From NCBI GenBank assembly GCA_005799495.1, contig SYGP01000026.1, positions 1 to 34,665 of the forward strand: a stretch of 34,665 nt of DNA, written 5' to 3'. This document shows, in pieces, positions 8,277 to 16,551 of the stretch. The DNA is from Planctomycetia bacterium. Lineage in GTDB: Bacteria > Planctomycetota > Phycisphaerae > Phycisphaerales > SM1A02. A program made the translations under genes and the position numbers. The notes under the pieces were generated by a model. It ran no database searches. It was given only the letters and a program-made list of their open reading frames with translations, and was not told the origin of the DNA. Numbering within the stretch: position 1 is the first letter of the stretch; each line of letters opens with the position of its first letter.

Positions 8277-9518
8277 CTAGCGAAATCGGGTGCCCGCACG
8301 GACGCCGCGAGCGAAGACTGCCTCGGGCAACGCGCCACTGACCTCATAGGCGAGCGTCCGCTCATCGCGAAAGGGCCAGAGCACGACATCGGCACTCTTG
8401 CCCACCGCGAGCGAGCCGCACTCTCCCTGCATCCCGAGCACGCAGGCGGCGTTCCAAGTGGTGGCGATCAGTGATTCGCTTGGTGTCAGGCGAAGGTGCC
8501 GCACCGCAAGTGCGATCACGAGCGGCATGCTGCGAACGGGTGCGCTGCCCGGGTTTGCGTTCGTCGCCAATGCGAGCGCGGCACCCGCATCCACCAGTTC
8601 GCGCGCGCGCAGGAAGGGTGTGCCGAGACAGAACGAGGTGGCGGGCAGCCCCACCGCAACGGAGCCGCTGCGGGCGACGGCCGCGATCTCTGCATCGGTA
8701 CACGCTTCGAGGTGGTCCAGGCTGACGGCGCCGAGCGCGATGGCGCGCTCCACCATGCCGAGGGAATGAAACTGGTTGGTGTGCACGCGGACTGGACAGC
8801 CGAGGGTGCGCGCGCGTTCGAAGTATGCGGTGCAGTCCGGCGCAGTCCACGCGCCTTGCTCACAGTACGCATCCGCGGTGATGCCGGGCATCAGGCGCGA
8901 CGCCGCGGGCAGCGTTTCCTCGATGGTGCGCGATACGAAGTCCGACTGCTCCGCATCGATCGCATGTGCGCCGAGAAAAGTCGCGGCAATTCGCTGCGGC
9001 GTGTGTGCGCGCGCTGCATGAATGGCGCGCAGCATCTTCAGTTCGCTCTCGGTATTCAGCCCGTAGCCCGACTTCACCTCCACCGTGGTGGTGCCGTAGT
9101 CCGCCATCTCGGCAAGTCGGCGGGCGAGCAGTGCGGTCAGTTCTTCCGCCGCAGCGGCGCGCACGGCGCGCACGGTGGACATGATGCCGCCACCCGCAGA
9201 AAGAATGTCCAGATAGGAACGACCCGCCAACTTCATTGCCCATTCATCCGATCGGTCGCCCGCCCAGCACGCATGCGTGTGGCAGTCGACGAAGCCGGGC
9301 GTGACCAGGCATCCGCCCGCATCCAGCGTGGTGCAGTCCTTGGGGAGCGACGCAGGTTCGCCGCGAGCGATCGCCGTGATTCTGTGGGACTCCCACAGGA
9401 TGTGCCCGCGTTCGATGATCCCGAGGTTCGCAGCGGTCGGGCGGCGGATCACCGCACGGGCGCCATGCACGGGATGCATCGTGAGAAGTCGCGCGTTCAC
9501 GATCGCGGTGGCTGCCAT
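8277..9518 (-). CDS. hutI: Imidazolonepropionase (histidine degradation) with Asp-to-Asn at a metal site
   Basis: Hydrolyses imidazolonepropionate to formiminoglutamate, the third step of histidine breakdown; amidohydrolase fold. The 413-residue product has FVDCHTHACWAGDRSDEW (metal histidines 80 and 82), EVKSGYGL, FLGAHA, RVHTNQF with His246, SLDHLEA and the C-terminal GSLAVGKSADVVLWP. At the usual metal-ligand aspartate (ATDxNPG) this protein reads ATNANPG, with Asn320. The same change may occur naturally in some HutI lineages, so loss of activity should not be assumed. No hutH, hutU or formiminoglutamase is in the window. The ATG at 9518 is chosen over a TTG three codons upstream. It diverges from the SixA-like gene across a shared palindrome. 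Confidence 0.9.
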   Translation of the reverse strand: MAATAIVNARLLTMHPVHGARAVIRRPTAANLGIIERGHILWESHRITAIARGEPASLPKDCTTLDAGGCLVTPGFVDCHTHACWAGDRSDEWAMKLAGRSYLDILSAGGGIMSTVRAVRAAAAEELTALLARRLAEMADYGTTTVEVKSGYGLNTESELKMLRAIHAARAHTPQRIAATFLGAHAIDAEQSDFVSRTIEETLPAASRLMPGITADAYCEQGAWTAPDCTAYFERARTLGCPVRVHTNQFHSLGMVERAIALGAVSLDHLEACTDAEIAAVARSGSVAVGLPATSFCLGTPFLRARELVDAGAALALATNANPGSAPVRSMPLVIALAVRHLRLTPSESLIATTWNAACVLGMQGECGSLAVGKSADVVLWPFRDERTLAYEVSGALPEAVFARGVRAGTRFR

Positions 9519-9526
9519 GTGCGGCA

Positions 9527-9536
9527 ACGGTACCGT
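9527..9536. promoter_or_regulatory. Shared palindromic -10-like element between hutI and the SixA-like gene
   Basis: ACGGTACCGT is a perfect ten-base palindrome, so each strand carries TACCGT. The hexamer sits eight bases before the hutI ATG (minus) and seven before the SixA-like ATG (plus). The two start codons are only 25 bases apart. Transcription in both directions would have to start nearly at the start codons. Confidence 0.4.
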
Positions 9537-9543
9537 ACCTGCG

Positions 9544-10065
9544 ATGCGTCTCTTCGTCGTCCGTCATGCGCGTGCCGAGGATCGTTCCGCCGCGTCTGCC
9601 TCGGACGATTCCCGGCGACCACTGACGAAGCAGGGCATCGATGAGTTTGCCCGCCTCGCCCGCCGCATCGGGCGTGCATGGGACGCGCCGGCGGTCGTTC
9701 TTGCCAGTCGATTCGAACGCGCCTGGGAAACCGCACGCATCCTGCGCGACGAGGCAAAGTGGCCGAAGGCCCAGCGATGCGAGGTACTGGAGGCGGATCA
9801 TCCGGGCGGCATGGAAGCGGTCGAGCAGGCGATCATCGACAGCGATAGCGAATCGCTCGCGGTCGTTGGGCATGAACCGACCCTCAGTGAACTGGTCAGC
9901 CACCTCGTCGGAACGGAGTTGCCAAGCATCGTGATGCGAAAGGGTGCAGTGGCGATCCTCGATCTCTCGCTGGCCCTGCGAAGTGCGGGGGATGTGCCCG
10001 GACTCTTCGGCAGTGCCACGCTGCTGACGCTGGCCGATCCGCGCGCCGTGGGAATCCACGAGTGA
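9544..10065 (+). CDS. SixA-like histidine phosphatase superfamily protein
   Basis: Small branch-1 histidine phosphatase; SixA of E. coli removes phosphate from phosphohistidine proteins. The 173-residue product begins MRLFVVRHARAEDR, with the catalytic Arg7-His8 motif (RHA in place of the usual RHG), SRFERAWETA in the middle, and VVGHEPTLSELV with the second histidine. The open frame extends far upstream through the opposite-strand hutI, but the family N-terminus and promoter geometry place the start at 9544. The substrate is unknown. It is followed after 57 bases by a STAS-domain gene on the same strand; no histidine kinase is adjacent, so a partner cannot be named. Confidence 0.82.
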   Translation: MRLFVVRHARAEDRSAASASDDSRRPLTKQGIDEFARLARRIGRAWDAPAVVLASRFERAWETARILRDEAKWPKAQRCEVLEADHPGGMEAVEQAIIDSDSESLAVVGHEPTLSELVSHLVGTELPSIVMRKGAVAILDLSLALRSAGDVPGLFGSATLLTLADPRAVGIHE

Positions 10066-10088
10066 GATCGCGCCCTGCGGGAAACCGT

Positions 10089-10094
10089 TAGACT
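10089..10094 (+). promoter_or_regulatory. -10-like element TAGACT before the STAS gene
   Basis: TAGACT, the same hexamer found before pcrA and the UXS gene, lies 28 bases before the ATG at 10123. Here a Shine-Dalgarno also exists, so the transcript would have a short leader. There is no clear -35. Confidence 0.25.
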
Positions 10095-10122
10095 TCAGGA
10101 CGCCGCCGATGGAAAGCACGCC

Positions 10123-10509
10123 ATGACCACTCGACAAGAACCTACCGTCAAGAAAACCCAACTGCTCGAAACCATCTGGGATGGCGCGGTGCTCATCGCG
10201 CGACCTGCAGGTCCGAACATCGGGCAGCGCGAGGCTCCGATCGTGGCGCAGGATCTCGATCCCATCATGAAGGCAGCGGGCAAGGCGATGAAGTTCATGG
10301 TGCTCGATCTGTCCGCTGTCCAGTTCATGAGCAGCATGGGCATCGGAACCTGCATCAACTGTCGCAACGGCGCGGCAGCGCTCGGCGCCAAGCCAGTGCT
10401 CTACGGGGTCAACAAGGAAATGCGCAATCTGCTGTCGATGATGAAGATCGACAAGCTCTTCACGATCGTCGATTCGCGCGAGGCGCTCAACAAACTCGTC
10501 GGCTATTGA
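10123..10509 (+). CDS. STAS-domain protein, anti-sigma factor antagonist-like
   Basis: A single-domain STAS protein of 128 residues, the class that binds and neutralises anti-sigma factors or links to other partner-switching kinases. The core VLDLSAVQFMSSMGIGTCI matches the SpoIIAA/RsbV phosphorylation loop, with Ser70 or Ser71 at the phosphorylated position. The N-terminal extension of about 15 residues is unstructured. GGAAAG six bases before the ATG at 10123 gives a clear ribosome binding site. No RsbW-type kinase or PP2C phosphatase is in the window, so its sigma factor or other target is unknown. The adjacent phosphatase-like gene upstream is a phosphohistidine type and need not be related. 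Confidence 0.85.
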   Translation: MTTRQEPTVKKTQLLETIWDGAVLIARPAGPNIGQREAPIVAQDLDPIMKAAGKAMKFMVLDLSAVQFMSSMGIGTCINCRNGAAALGAKPVLYGVNKEMRNLLSMMKIDKLFTIVDSREALNKLVGY

Positions 10510-10521
10510 CTCGCCGCGCGG

Positions 10522-11550
10522 CTACGGGTCGACCGCCGGGGCCTTCGTCATCACGGTCACATCGGCGCCGGCGTTCCACTCCGCTTTCGGAGGCAGCGTT
10601 TCACCCGGGTCGAGTTGCACGATCAGCACGCGCGCCTCGGGGCAAAGCCGCAGGAAGATCGCTGCAGTCCCAAGCCGCCGCTGCACATGAAATGCGCCCA
10701 CCAGATGCATGAACGGCATTCCTGACTTCCACGCTCGGGCGAGTGACGTCGCCATCGTGAGATCCCACACGCGCTGCGATCGGTGCACGGCATCGACCTC
10801 GGCATCCGTGGGTGGCTCGGCGGACCGATCCCCTTCGGAAACAGCCTCCGTGCGCATCTCGATCATCAGTTCGCGGAGCCTTTCCCAGTCTCCATCGCGC
10901 AGGATCGCTTCGTCCACATCGAAGAGCGCGCGCTCCTCGGGCGGCAGCACCCGCAGGCCATCGGGTCCTTCGCGGAACGACTGCGACACGTACTTTCGCG
11001 GCGCATTTGCGGCGATCACCGCTCTGCCAGCGGTTCGCGCAGCATCGATCGACGGCTGATACCACGGCACCCAAGAGTCCTTGCCAGCCCAGTCGCGCGA
11101 CTTCGTGCCGTCGATGAAGTCGTCGAGCGCCAGTCGTCCTGCAAGGTACGCATCGACTTCATCCTGATCGTCGCGCTCGAGCATCTCCAGTCCCACGGCT
11201 CCGCTGGGGTGCGCATCCAGGAATGCAGCGACGAGTGCATGCTGCGCCTTGTGCGCGGCGGCATCGTCATGGGTCTCGCCCACGAACACCGCATCCGCAG
11301 CGCGCACGCGAAGCAGGAGTTCCTCCCATGTGATCCGCGCGCCCGTTGCTCCATCGAATGTCGGACAGGACTGAGGTGGGCGCGCGGCGTCGATCGCCTC
11401 ACGCGGTGTCGGCGTTGCGTGACACCCACCGAGCGGTGCAGCGAGCGACATCCCCAGGACCACGCAGCATCCACAAGTCCGCCAGCCGATGGCGGCAACC
11501 CGGAGAAGCAGCGCCGGAAAGTTCGACCGGCAAGCAGCATCACGGCGCAT
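10522..11550 (-). CDS. ChaN-family lipoprotein
   Basis: Member of the haem-binding uptake ChaN-like family; biochemical role uncertain. The 342-residue product has a hydrophobic N-terminus ending in a lipobox (PLGGC, Cys43), predicting a lipoprotein. The family core is VFVGETHDDAAAHKAQ, then LEMLERDDQDEVDAYL, and near the end FMHLVGAFHVQRRLG. The ATG at 11550 has no Shine-Dalgarno but has TAGCCT seven bases upstream; an in-frame GTG at 11568 is an alternative. It converges with the STAS gene (12-base gap) and diverges from the DinG-like gene. The family link is firm; iron or haem transport is only an analogy with ChaN. Confidence 0.83.
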   Translation of the reverse strand: MRRDAACRSNFPALLLRVAAIGWRTCGCCVVLGMSLAAPLGGCHATPTPREAIDAARPPQSCPTFDGATGARITWEELLLRVRAADAVFVGETHDDAAAHKAQHALVAAFLDAHPSGAVGLEMLERDDQDEVDAYLAGRLALDDFIDGTKSRDWAGKDSWVPWYQPSIDAARTAGRAVIAANAPRKYVSQSFREGPDGLRVLPPEERALFDVDEAILRDGDWERLRELMIEMRTEAVSEGDRSAEPPTDAEVDAVHRSQRVWDLTMATSLARAWKSGMPFMHLVGAFHVQRRLGTAAIFLRLCPEARVLIVQLDPGETLPPKAEWNAGADVTVMTKAPAVDP

Positions 11551-11554
11551 CGGC

Positions 11555-11565
11555 CATAGGCTATG
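11555..11565. promoter_or_regulatory. Palindromic -10-like element between chaN-like and dinG-like genes
   Basis: CATAGGCTATG is palindromic around a central G. The minus strand carries TAGCCT seven bases before the ChaN-like ATG. The plus strand carries TAGGCT six bases before an ATG at 11569, which opens a 34-codon frame leading toward the helicase gene. The layout resembles the hutI/SixA-like palindrome. Confidence 0.35.
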
Positions 11566-11663
11566 CACATGAAGTGTCACTGCGCGCGTCCACGGAATGC
11601 GCCGCTCGTCGGCGGTTGTTTCGCGGCGACAGGGATGAAACGCAGGTGTCCGCGGGAGCATTC

Positions 11664-13730
11664 GTGGGAGTGAATCCGCAGACAGCGTTGATGCTTTCCG
11701 ACACGGGGCCGCTGGCGAGGCGTCTGGGCGGCTTTGAGCAGCGGCCGCAGCAGATCGAGATGGCGGCGGCGATCGATCGCTGCCTCGAACGCAAGGGGCG
11801 CCTGATGGTCGAGGCTGGAACGGGAGTCGGCAAGAGTTTCGCGTATCTCCTGCCTGCCCTCGCGCGCGTGGTGCAGAAGCGCGAGCGCGTGCTCATCTGC
11901 ACGAACACGATCGCGCTGCAGGAACAGCTGGTCGACAAGGACATTCCGCTGCTGCAAGCGGTCATGCCCGAGGAGTTCTCGACGGTACTCGTCAAGGGAC
12001 GCAGCAACTATGTCTCGCTGCGGCGACTTCGCATGGCCGTCGGGCGGCAGGAACGCCTGCTGCCGGTCGAGGATGATCGGCATGCGCTTGCAGCGGTCGA
12101 TTCGTGGGCGCAGGACACTGTGGATGGCAGCACCGCATCGCTTCCCGTGCTGCCGCCGCAGGGCGTGTGGGAGCAGGTGCAGTCCGATGCGGGAAACTGC
12201 ATGGGGCGGCGTTGTCCGACCTACGACGCGTGCTTCTATCAGCGCGCGCGCCGCCGCATGGAAGGGGGGGACCTGCTCATCTGTAATCATGCGCTCTTCT
12301 TCAGCGACCTCGCGCTTCGTGCGAGCAGTGGGCGCGGATTCCTGCCACCGTATCAGCATGTGATTTTGGATGAGGCGCACGCGATCGAGGAGATCGCCGC
12401 CGACCACTTTGGCGGATCGCTCTCCGAAGCCACGATCGCGTCTCTGCTTCGAACCCTGTGGAATCCTGCCGTTTCGCGAGGAGTGCTCGGACAGATGGCA
12501 CTGCGGGATGGGGGCGATGAACTGCTTCGATCCGCCGTGCAGCATGTCGCCACGGTTCGCGCAGCGGCGCAGGAATTCTTCAGCGCGTGGTGGCAGTGGC
12601 GTGGCGAGCAACCAGGTGAGGGAGAGTGCCGCATCCGAGCGGCGCATGCGATCGAGGATCGATTGAGCGCTCCGATGCAGCAGCTGGCGGCCACGCTGCA
12701 GTTGGTGCGCGAACGCGCCGCCGACGAATCCGCGGCGCAGGAGATCAGTGGGCTTGCCCAGCGAGCAGCATCGATGTCCGCCGCATGCGCTGCGCTCGTC
12801 TCGCAGTCCTTGCGCGGGTGTGTGTACTGGATGTCAACGACCGCTCGGCGCCGTGGGCGTTCAGCCGTACGCCCCGACATCACGCTCACTGCGGCGGTCG
12901 TCGATGTCGGCCCCGTGCTCAGCGAGCATCTCTTTGGGCAGGATGTGTCCGTGGTCCTCACCTCGGGAACGCTCGCCACCGTACGCGGCGACTGCACTGC
13001 GTCGGCGCGTGTGCTTGGGATGCAGGACCCCGAAGTGCTCACGCTCGGCAGTCCATTCGACTACTCGCGGCAGGTGCGGCTGTTCATCGAATCCGAGTTG
13101 CCCGATCCCCGCGATGAATCGCATCTCGCAGCGCTCGCCGCGCGCATCGAGTGGCATGTCGCCCAAACGGATGGCGGTGCGTTCGTCCTGTGCACGAGTT
13201 TCCGCGCCCTGCAGGAGTTGGTTCAGCGCACGGAGCCGTGGATGACGATGCACGACTTTCCCGTGCATGCGCAGGGCGCTGGAGTGCCCAATGCGCTGCT
13301 GCTGAAGCGCTTCCGCGAGAGCAAGCGAAGCGTGCTCTTCGGCGTCGCCAGTTTCTGGCAGGGGATCGATGTCCGCGGCGATGCACTTCGCAATGTCATC
13401 ATTACGCGGCTTCCCTTCGAGGTTCCCGATGCGCCCCTCGTTCAAGCGCGATCCGAGGCGATCCGTGCTCGCGGCGGGAACGCATTCGTCGAGGACTCGT
13501 TGCCGCGCGCGATCCTGCGGTTTCGTCAGGGGTTCGGTCGGCTCATCCGATCCGCGACGGATACGGGGCGCGTGGTGGTGCTCGATCCGCGCATCGTCCG
13601 AAAGTCCTACGGACAGAAGTTCATCGACGCGCTTCCGAGCGGCATCGACATCCGCGTCATCGGCGCGGACGGCGAGGAGATTCCCTTCGATCCCGATGAG
13701 ATGCAGCGCGACTCCGGCACCGGCAGCTGA
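11664..13730 (+). CDS. dinG: DinG/XPD-type ATP-dependent DNA helicase with Fe-S cluster motif
   Basis: Superfamily 2 5'-3' helicase that unwinds D-loops, R-loops and damaged DNA. In order: EAGTGVGKSFAYLLPAL (Walker A lysine at about 57), CTNTIALQEQL, a cysteine cluster (GNCMGRRCPTYDACFY and further LICNHALFF) expected to hold a 4Fe-4S cluster, the DEAH box in VILDEAHAIEE, VVLTSGTLA, FGVASFWQGIDV and the final FRQGFGRLIR. About 688 residues. The start is uncertain: GTG 11664 has GGGAG five bases upstream; GTG 11670 overlaps the stop of a small upstream frame; GTG 11646 and ATG 11691 are also possible. No exonuclease domain is fused at the N-terminus. Confidence 0.88.
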   Translation: MGVNPQTALMLSDTGPLARRLGGFEQRPQQIEMAAAIDRCLERKGRLMVEAGTGVGKSFAYLLPALARVVQKRERVLICTNTIALQEQLVDKDIPLLQAVMPEEFSTVLVKGRSNYVSLRRLRMAVGRQERLLPVEDDRHALAAVDSWAQDTVDGSTASLPVLPPQGVWEQVQSDAGNCMGRRCPTYDACFYQRARRRMEGGDLLICNHALFFSDLALRASSGRGFLPPYQHVILDEAHAIEEIAADHFGGSLSEATIASLLRTLWNPAVSRGVLGQMALRDGGDELLRSAVQHVATVRAAAQEFFSAWWQWRGEQPGEGECRIRAAHAIEDRLSAPMQQLAATLQLVRERAADESAAQEISGLAQRAASMSAACAALVSQSLRGCVYWMSTTARRRGRSAVRPDITLTAAVVDVGPVLSEHLFGQDVSVVLTSGTLATVRGDCTASARVLGMQDPEVLTLGSPFDYSRQVRLFIESELPDPRDESHLAALAARIEWHVAQTDGGAFVLCTSFRALQELVQRTEPWMTMHDFPVHAQGAGVPNALLLKRFRESKRSVLFGVASFWQGIDVRGDALRNVIITRLPFEVPDAPLVQARSEAIRARGGNAFVEDSLPRAILRFRQGFGRLIRSATDTGRVVVLDPRIVRKSYGQKFIDALPSGIDIRVIGADGEEIPFDPDEMQRDSGTGS

Positions 13731-13741
13731 TGCGCCTTGGG

Positions 13742-15031
13742 TCAGGTGCGCAGGATCTTCAGCGTGTCGTAGCGGGTTCCGAGCACCTTCGCGGAGCAAC
13801 CCTTGCCGGGCGCGCTCAGCCAGCGGTCCATCAGTGTCGCGTACACGCTTCGGAAGTCGGTGGTGAACCGTAAGTCGCCATCATCGAGATTGGTCAGCGA
13901 GGGGTGTGTCCCATGCACTCCCGCCTGCACCTGGGTCCCGATGAGGAACATCGGTGCAGCCGTCCCGTGATCCGTTCCGCCCGAGGCATTCTGGGCGACA
14001 CGACGACCGAACTCGCTGAAGACCATCGTCATCACACGATCCTCGTTGCCCTGCGCCTTCATGTCGTTCTGGAACGCCCGCAGCGCATCACCCACTTCGC
14101 GCATCAGGTTGCCGTGGGTGCCGGCCTGCCCACCGTGCGTGTCGAAGCCACTGATCGATGCGTAGTACACGCGCGTCTTCATGCCATCGCGGATCATCGC
14201 ACCAATCGACTGCATCTGACCCGCGAGTTTCGTTCCCGGGTAGGTCACCAGCGGTGCCTTGGCGATCGCAGCGCGCACGCGGTCGCTCGACAGTTGCGCA
14301 TCGAGCGCGGTGCGCATCAGGAATGCAGCCTGCGACCCCGGATCGATGCCATCCAGCAATCCCGCGCGGTTCGTCGCGTCATAGCTCGCGGTCAAGCCGC
14401 CCGGCAGTTCCTTGCCGCTCCACTGGTACAGGCGGGAATTCTCGAACGACACCGGATTGGCCTTCGCACCCATCATCGCGAGCGGAGCGCTCCGACCGAT
14501 CGCCACCTCGGCGTCCGCCGCGGGCGATCCACTGCACGAGCAATCGATGTAGCGACCGATCCAGCCGTGATCGCGTCCGCCTGGCTTGCCCGTGTGCCAG
14601 ATATCCATCGATGCGAAGTGCGACCTGTTGGGGTTGGGGTAGCCCACGCCCTGCACCACAGCGAGACAACCCCGGTCGAGCAGGTCGCGCAGTCCTTCCA
14701 GTCGCGGATGCAGGCCAAGTCCTTGCGCATCGTCCAACGGCAGTGCGCCGTCCTTCGCGCTCGGTGAACCGATGGCGAGTGCCGGTCGAGCTCGGTGATA
14801 GGCATCTGCGCCGTACGGAACGACCGTGTTCAGTCCATCGTTGCCGCCGCCGAGCTGCACCACCACGAGAATGCGATCCTCTGGTTCGCCTGGGCGGCTG
14901 GACAGCCGCGGGTCTGGCGACAGCATTGCCATCGCGGACTGCTGGATGAACCAAGGAAGCGTCGAAGTGAGCGATGCGAGCGTGGCGCCCTGTTGCAGGA
15001 AGATTCGGCGCGAGAAGGGGGTGTGTGTCAT
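13742..15031 (-). CDS. DUF1501 family protein with Tat-type signal
   Basis: DUF1501 proteins are secreted members of the alkaline phosphatase/sulfatase-like fold; their reaction is not established. The 429-residue product begins with a twin-arginine signal (FSRRIFLQQGATLAS), then VVVQLGGGNDGLNTVVPYG, GVGYPNPNRSHF, SGFDTHGGQAGTHG and FSEFGRRVAQNASGGTDHG, all hallmark segments of the family. The ATG at 15031 has AGGAG seven bases upstream, which excludes the longer frame to 15292. It is last in a five-gene operon, 35 bases after a DUF1800 gene. DUF1800-DUF1501 pairs are widespread in Planctomycetota and are thought to work together outside the cytoplasm. Confidence 0.92.
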   Translation of the reverse strand: MTHTPFSRRIFLQQGATLASLTSTLPWFIQQSAMAMLSPDPRLSSRPGEPEDRILVVVQLGGGNDGLNTVVPYGADAYHRARPALAIGSPSAKDGALPLDDAQGLGLHPRLEGLRDLLDRGCLAVVQGVGYPNPNRSHFASMDIWHTGKPGGRDHGWIGRYIDCSCSGSPAADAEVAIGRSAPLAMMGAKANPVSFENSRLYQWSGKELPGGLTASYDATNRAGLLDGIDPGSQAAFLMRTALDAQLSSDRVRAAIAKAPLVTYPGTKLAGQMQSIGAMIRDGMKTRVYYASISGFDTHGGQAGTHGNLMREVGDALRAFQNDMKAQGNEDRVMTMVFSEFGRRVAQNASGGTDHGTAAPMFLIGTQVQAGVHGTHPSLTNLDDGDLRFTTDFRSVYATLMDRWLSAPGKGCSAKVLGTRYDTLKILRT

Positions 15032-15066
15032 TTGGCGACTCCTGGTCGTGAGGCTGCTGTGCGAAC

Positions 15067-16551
15067 TCAACAGAGCTGATACTCGGGCAGTGCGGTGGCA
15101 AGACAAAGTGCGCGCACGAGGCGACGACCCTCGAGCGGACCACCGAGCGCTTCCACGGCGCTGCGGAACTGCTCGCGGCGCGCGGGCGTTGCCTCGCATG
15201 CCAGCACGAGGTCCAGCAGCGCATCGGCATCGCGCGAACGGTCGCCCGATGTCGCCGCATCGAGCGCGACGCGGATCGATGCGGGGTCCCATGAACCGAG
15301 GTCACCGCCACCGTCGGGTCCAGCGCCGGTCATCAAGTAGACGAGCAGGTTCTGCCGAACGAAGAGTGTTGAGGTGTTGATCCACAACTGCCCGCCCTCC
15401 CAGCCTTTCACGCTCGGAGGCATGAACAGGCTCTGTCCCATGAGGTCGGCGGCGGCGTTCACCGCGCCCATGTTTCGCACGGGCACGCCGAGCTCGCGGA
15501 CCGAGCCCACCACCAACTGCACGGGCGACTTGATCATGCAGCCGCGGTTGGTCGGGTCGTAAAAGTGCCGACTGAGCAGCAGCGTCCGCAAGACAGGCTT
15601 GAGGTCGTATTGCCCATCGCGCAACTTCTTCGCCAGGGCATCCACGACCCGCATCTCAATGCGCCCAGGCATGCCAGGCGCATCGTTCACCAGCGCTCGG
15701 TAGAGCTTGCCGCAGAGGTACAGGGAAGGCTCCTTGCGCGAGAGGATGATCCGCGCGAAGTCATCGCCATTCCAGTTTCCCGTGCTGCCGAAGATCGTCT
15801 TCGGCCCATCGTCATGCCTGTTCTGCTCGAACGCGAACGTGTCGTCGTTGAAGGTGTACCCCGTGAGGGCGCGTGCACCCTCCTTGATGTCATCCTCGCT
15901 GTAGCCGTTGCCTTCGCCGAGCACGAACAGTTCCATCAACTCGCGCGCAAGATTCTCGTTGGGTCGTCCCTTGCGGCTCTCGTCGTTGTCGAGGTACTTG
16001 AGCATCGCCGGGTCACGCAGAATGCGCATCACGATGTCCGCAAAATTGCCCGTGGCATGCTGCCGCAGCATCTCGTTCTGCAGGAACATGTGGTAGCTGT
16101 CCTCGACGCCGCGGTAGCCCGTGGCGAAATGCCCATGCCAGAACAGCGTCATGCGCTCCTGCATCGGGCGCCCCGTCTCGATCATGCGCTGCAGCCACCA
16201 CTGCTGGATCTCGCGCAGTTGCTCGCGGTCCTCACGGTCCCGTTCGTTTCGCATCTGCTGCAGTTGCTGTTGCATCGCCTCATCCTGACTGCGGCGTGCT
16301 CGCTGATAGGTCTCCCGCTCTTCAGCGGTCGGGGGACGGCGAATGTCCTTGCGAAAGGTCGAATCGGGAATCTCGGCAGTCGGCGTGCGCTCGAAGTCGA
16401 GCAGCAGGTCCACCGCATCGGCCGCCTTCATGCCCGCAAGCGCCTGCACCTGATCCGGGGGACCGCCAAACCCGGCCCGCCGCAGCAGGTGGCGCGCGGC
16501 GGCGGCATCCCAATCGGAGGGGCGGATCGGCTCGAGGCTGAAGTCAGTCAT
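15067..16551 (-). CDS. DUF1800 family protein
   Basis: Large helical DUF1800 protein, function not established, nearly always beside a DUF1501 gene. The 494-residue product has DAAAARHLLRRAGFG near the start, ERMTLFWHGHFATG, then NENLARELMELFVLGEG, GARALTGYTF, SPVQLVVGSVRELG and PPSVKGWEGGQLWINT, all typical of the family. A charged Gln/Arg/Glu-rich stretch at about residues 85-110 is probably coiled coil. There is no obvious signal peptide. The start at 16551 overlaps the upstream membrane-protein stop codon as ATGA, indicating translational coupling, so the much longer open frame upstream is not used. Confidence 0.92.
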   Translation of the reverse strand: MTDFSLEPIRPSDWDAAAARHLLRRAGFGGPPDQVQALAGMKAADAVDLLLDFERTPTAEIPDSTFRKDIRRPPTAEERETYQRARRSQDEAMQQQLQQMRNERDREDREQLREIQQWWLQRMIETGRPMQERMTLFWHGHFATGYRGVEDSYHMFLQNEMLRQHATGNFADIVMRILRDPAMLKYLDNDESRKGRPNENLARELMELFVLGEGNGYSEDDIKEGARALTGYTFNDDTFAFEQNRHDDGPKTIFGSTGNWNGDDFARIILSRKEPSLYLCGKLYRALVNDAPGMPGRIEMRVVDALAKKLRDGQYDLKPVLRTLLLSRHFYDPTNRGCMIKSPVQLVVGSVRELGVPVRNMGAVNAAADLMGQSLFMPPSVKGWEGGQLWINTSTLFVRQNLLVYLMTGAGPDGGGDLGSWDPASIRVALDAATSGDRSRDADALLDLVLACEATPARREQFRSAVEALGGPLEGRRLVRALCLATALPEYQLC

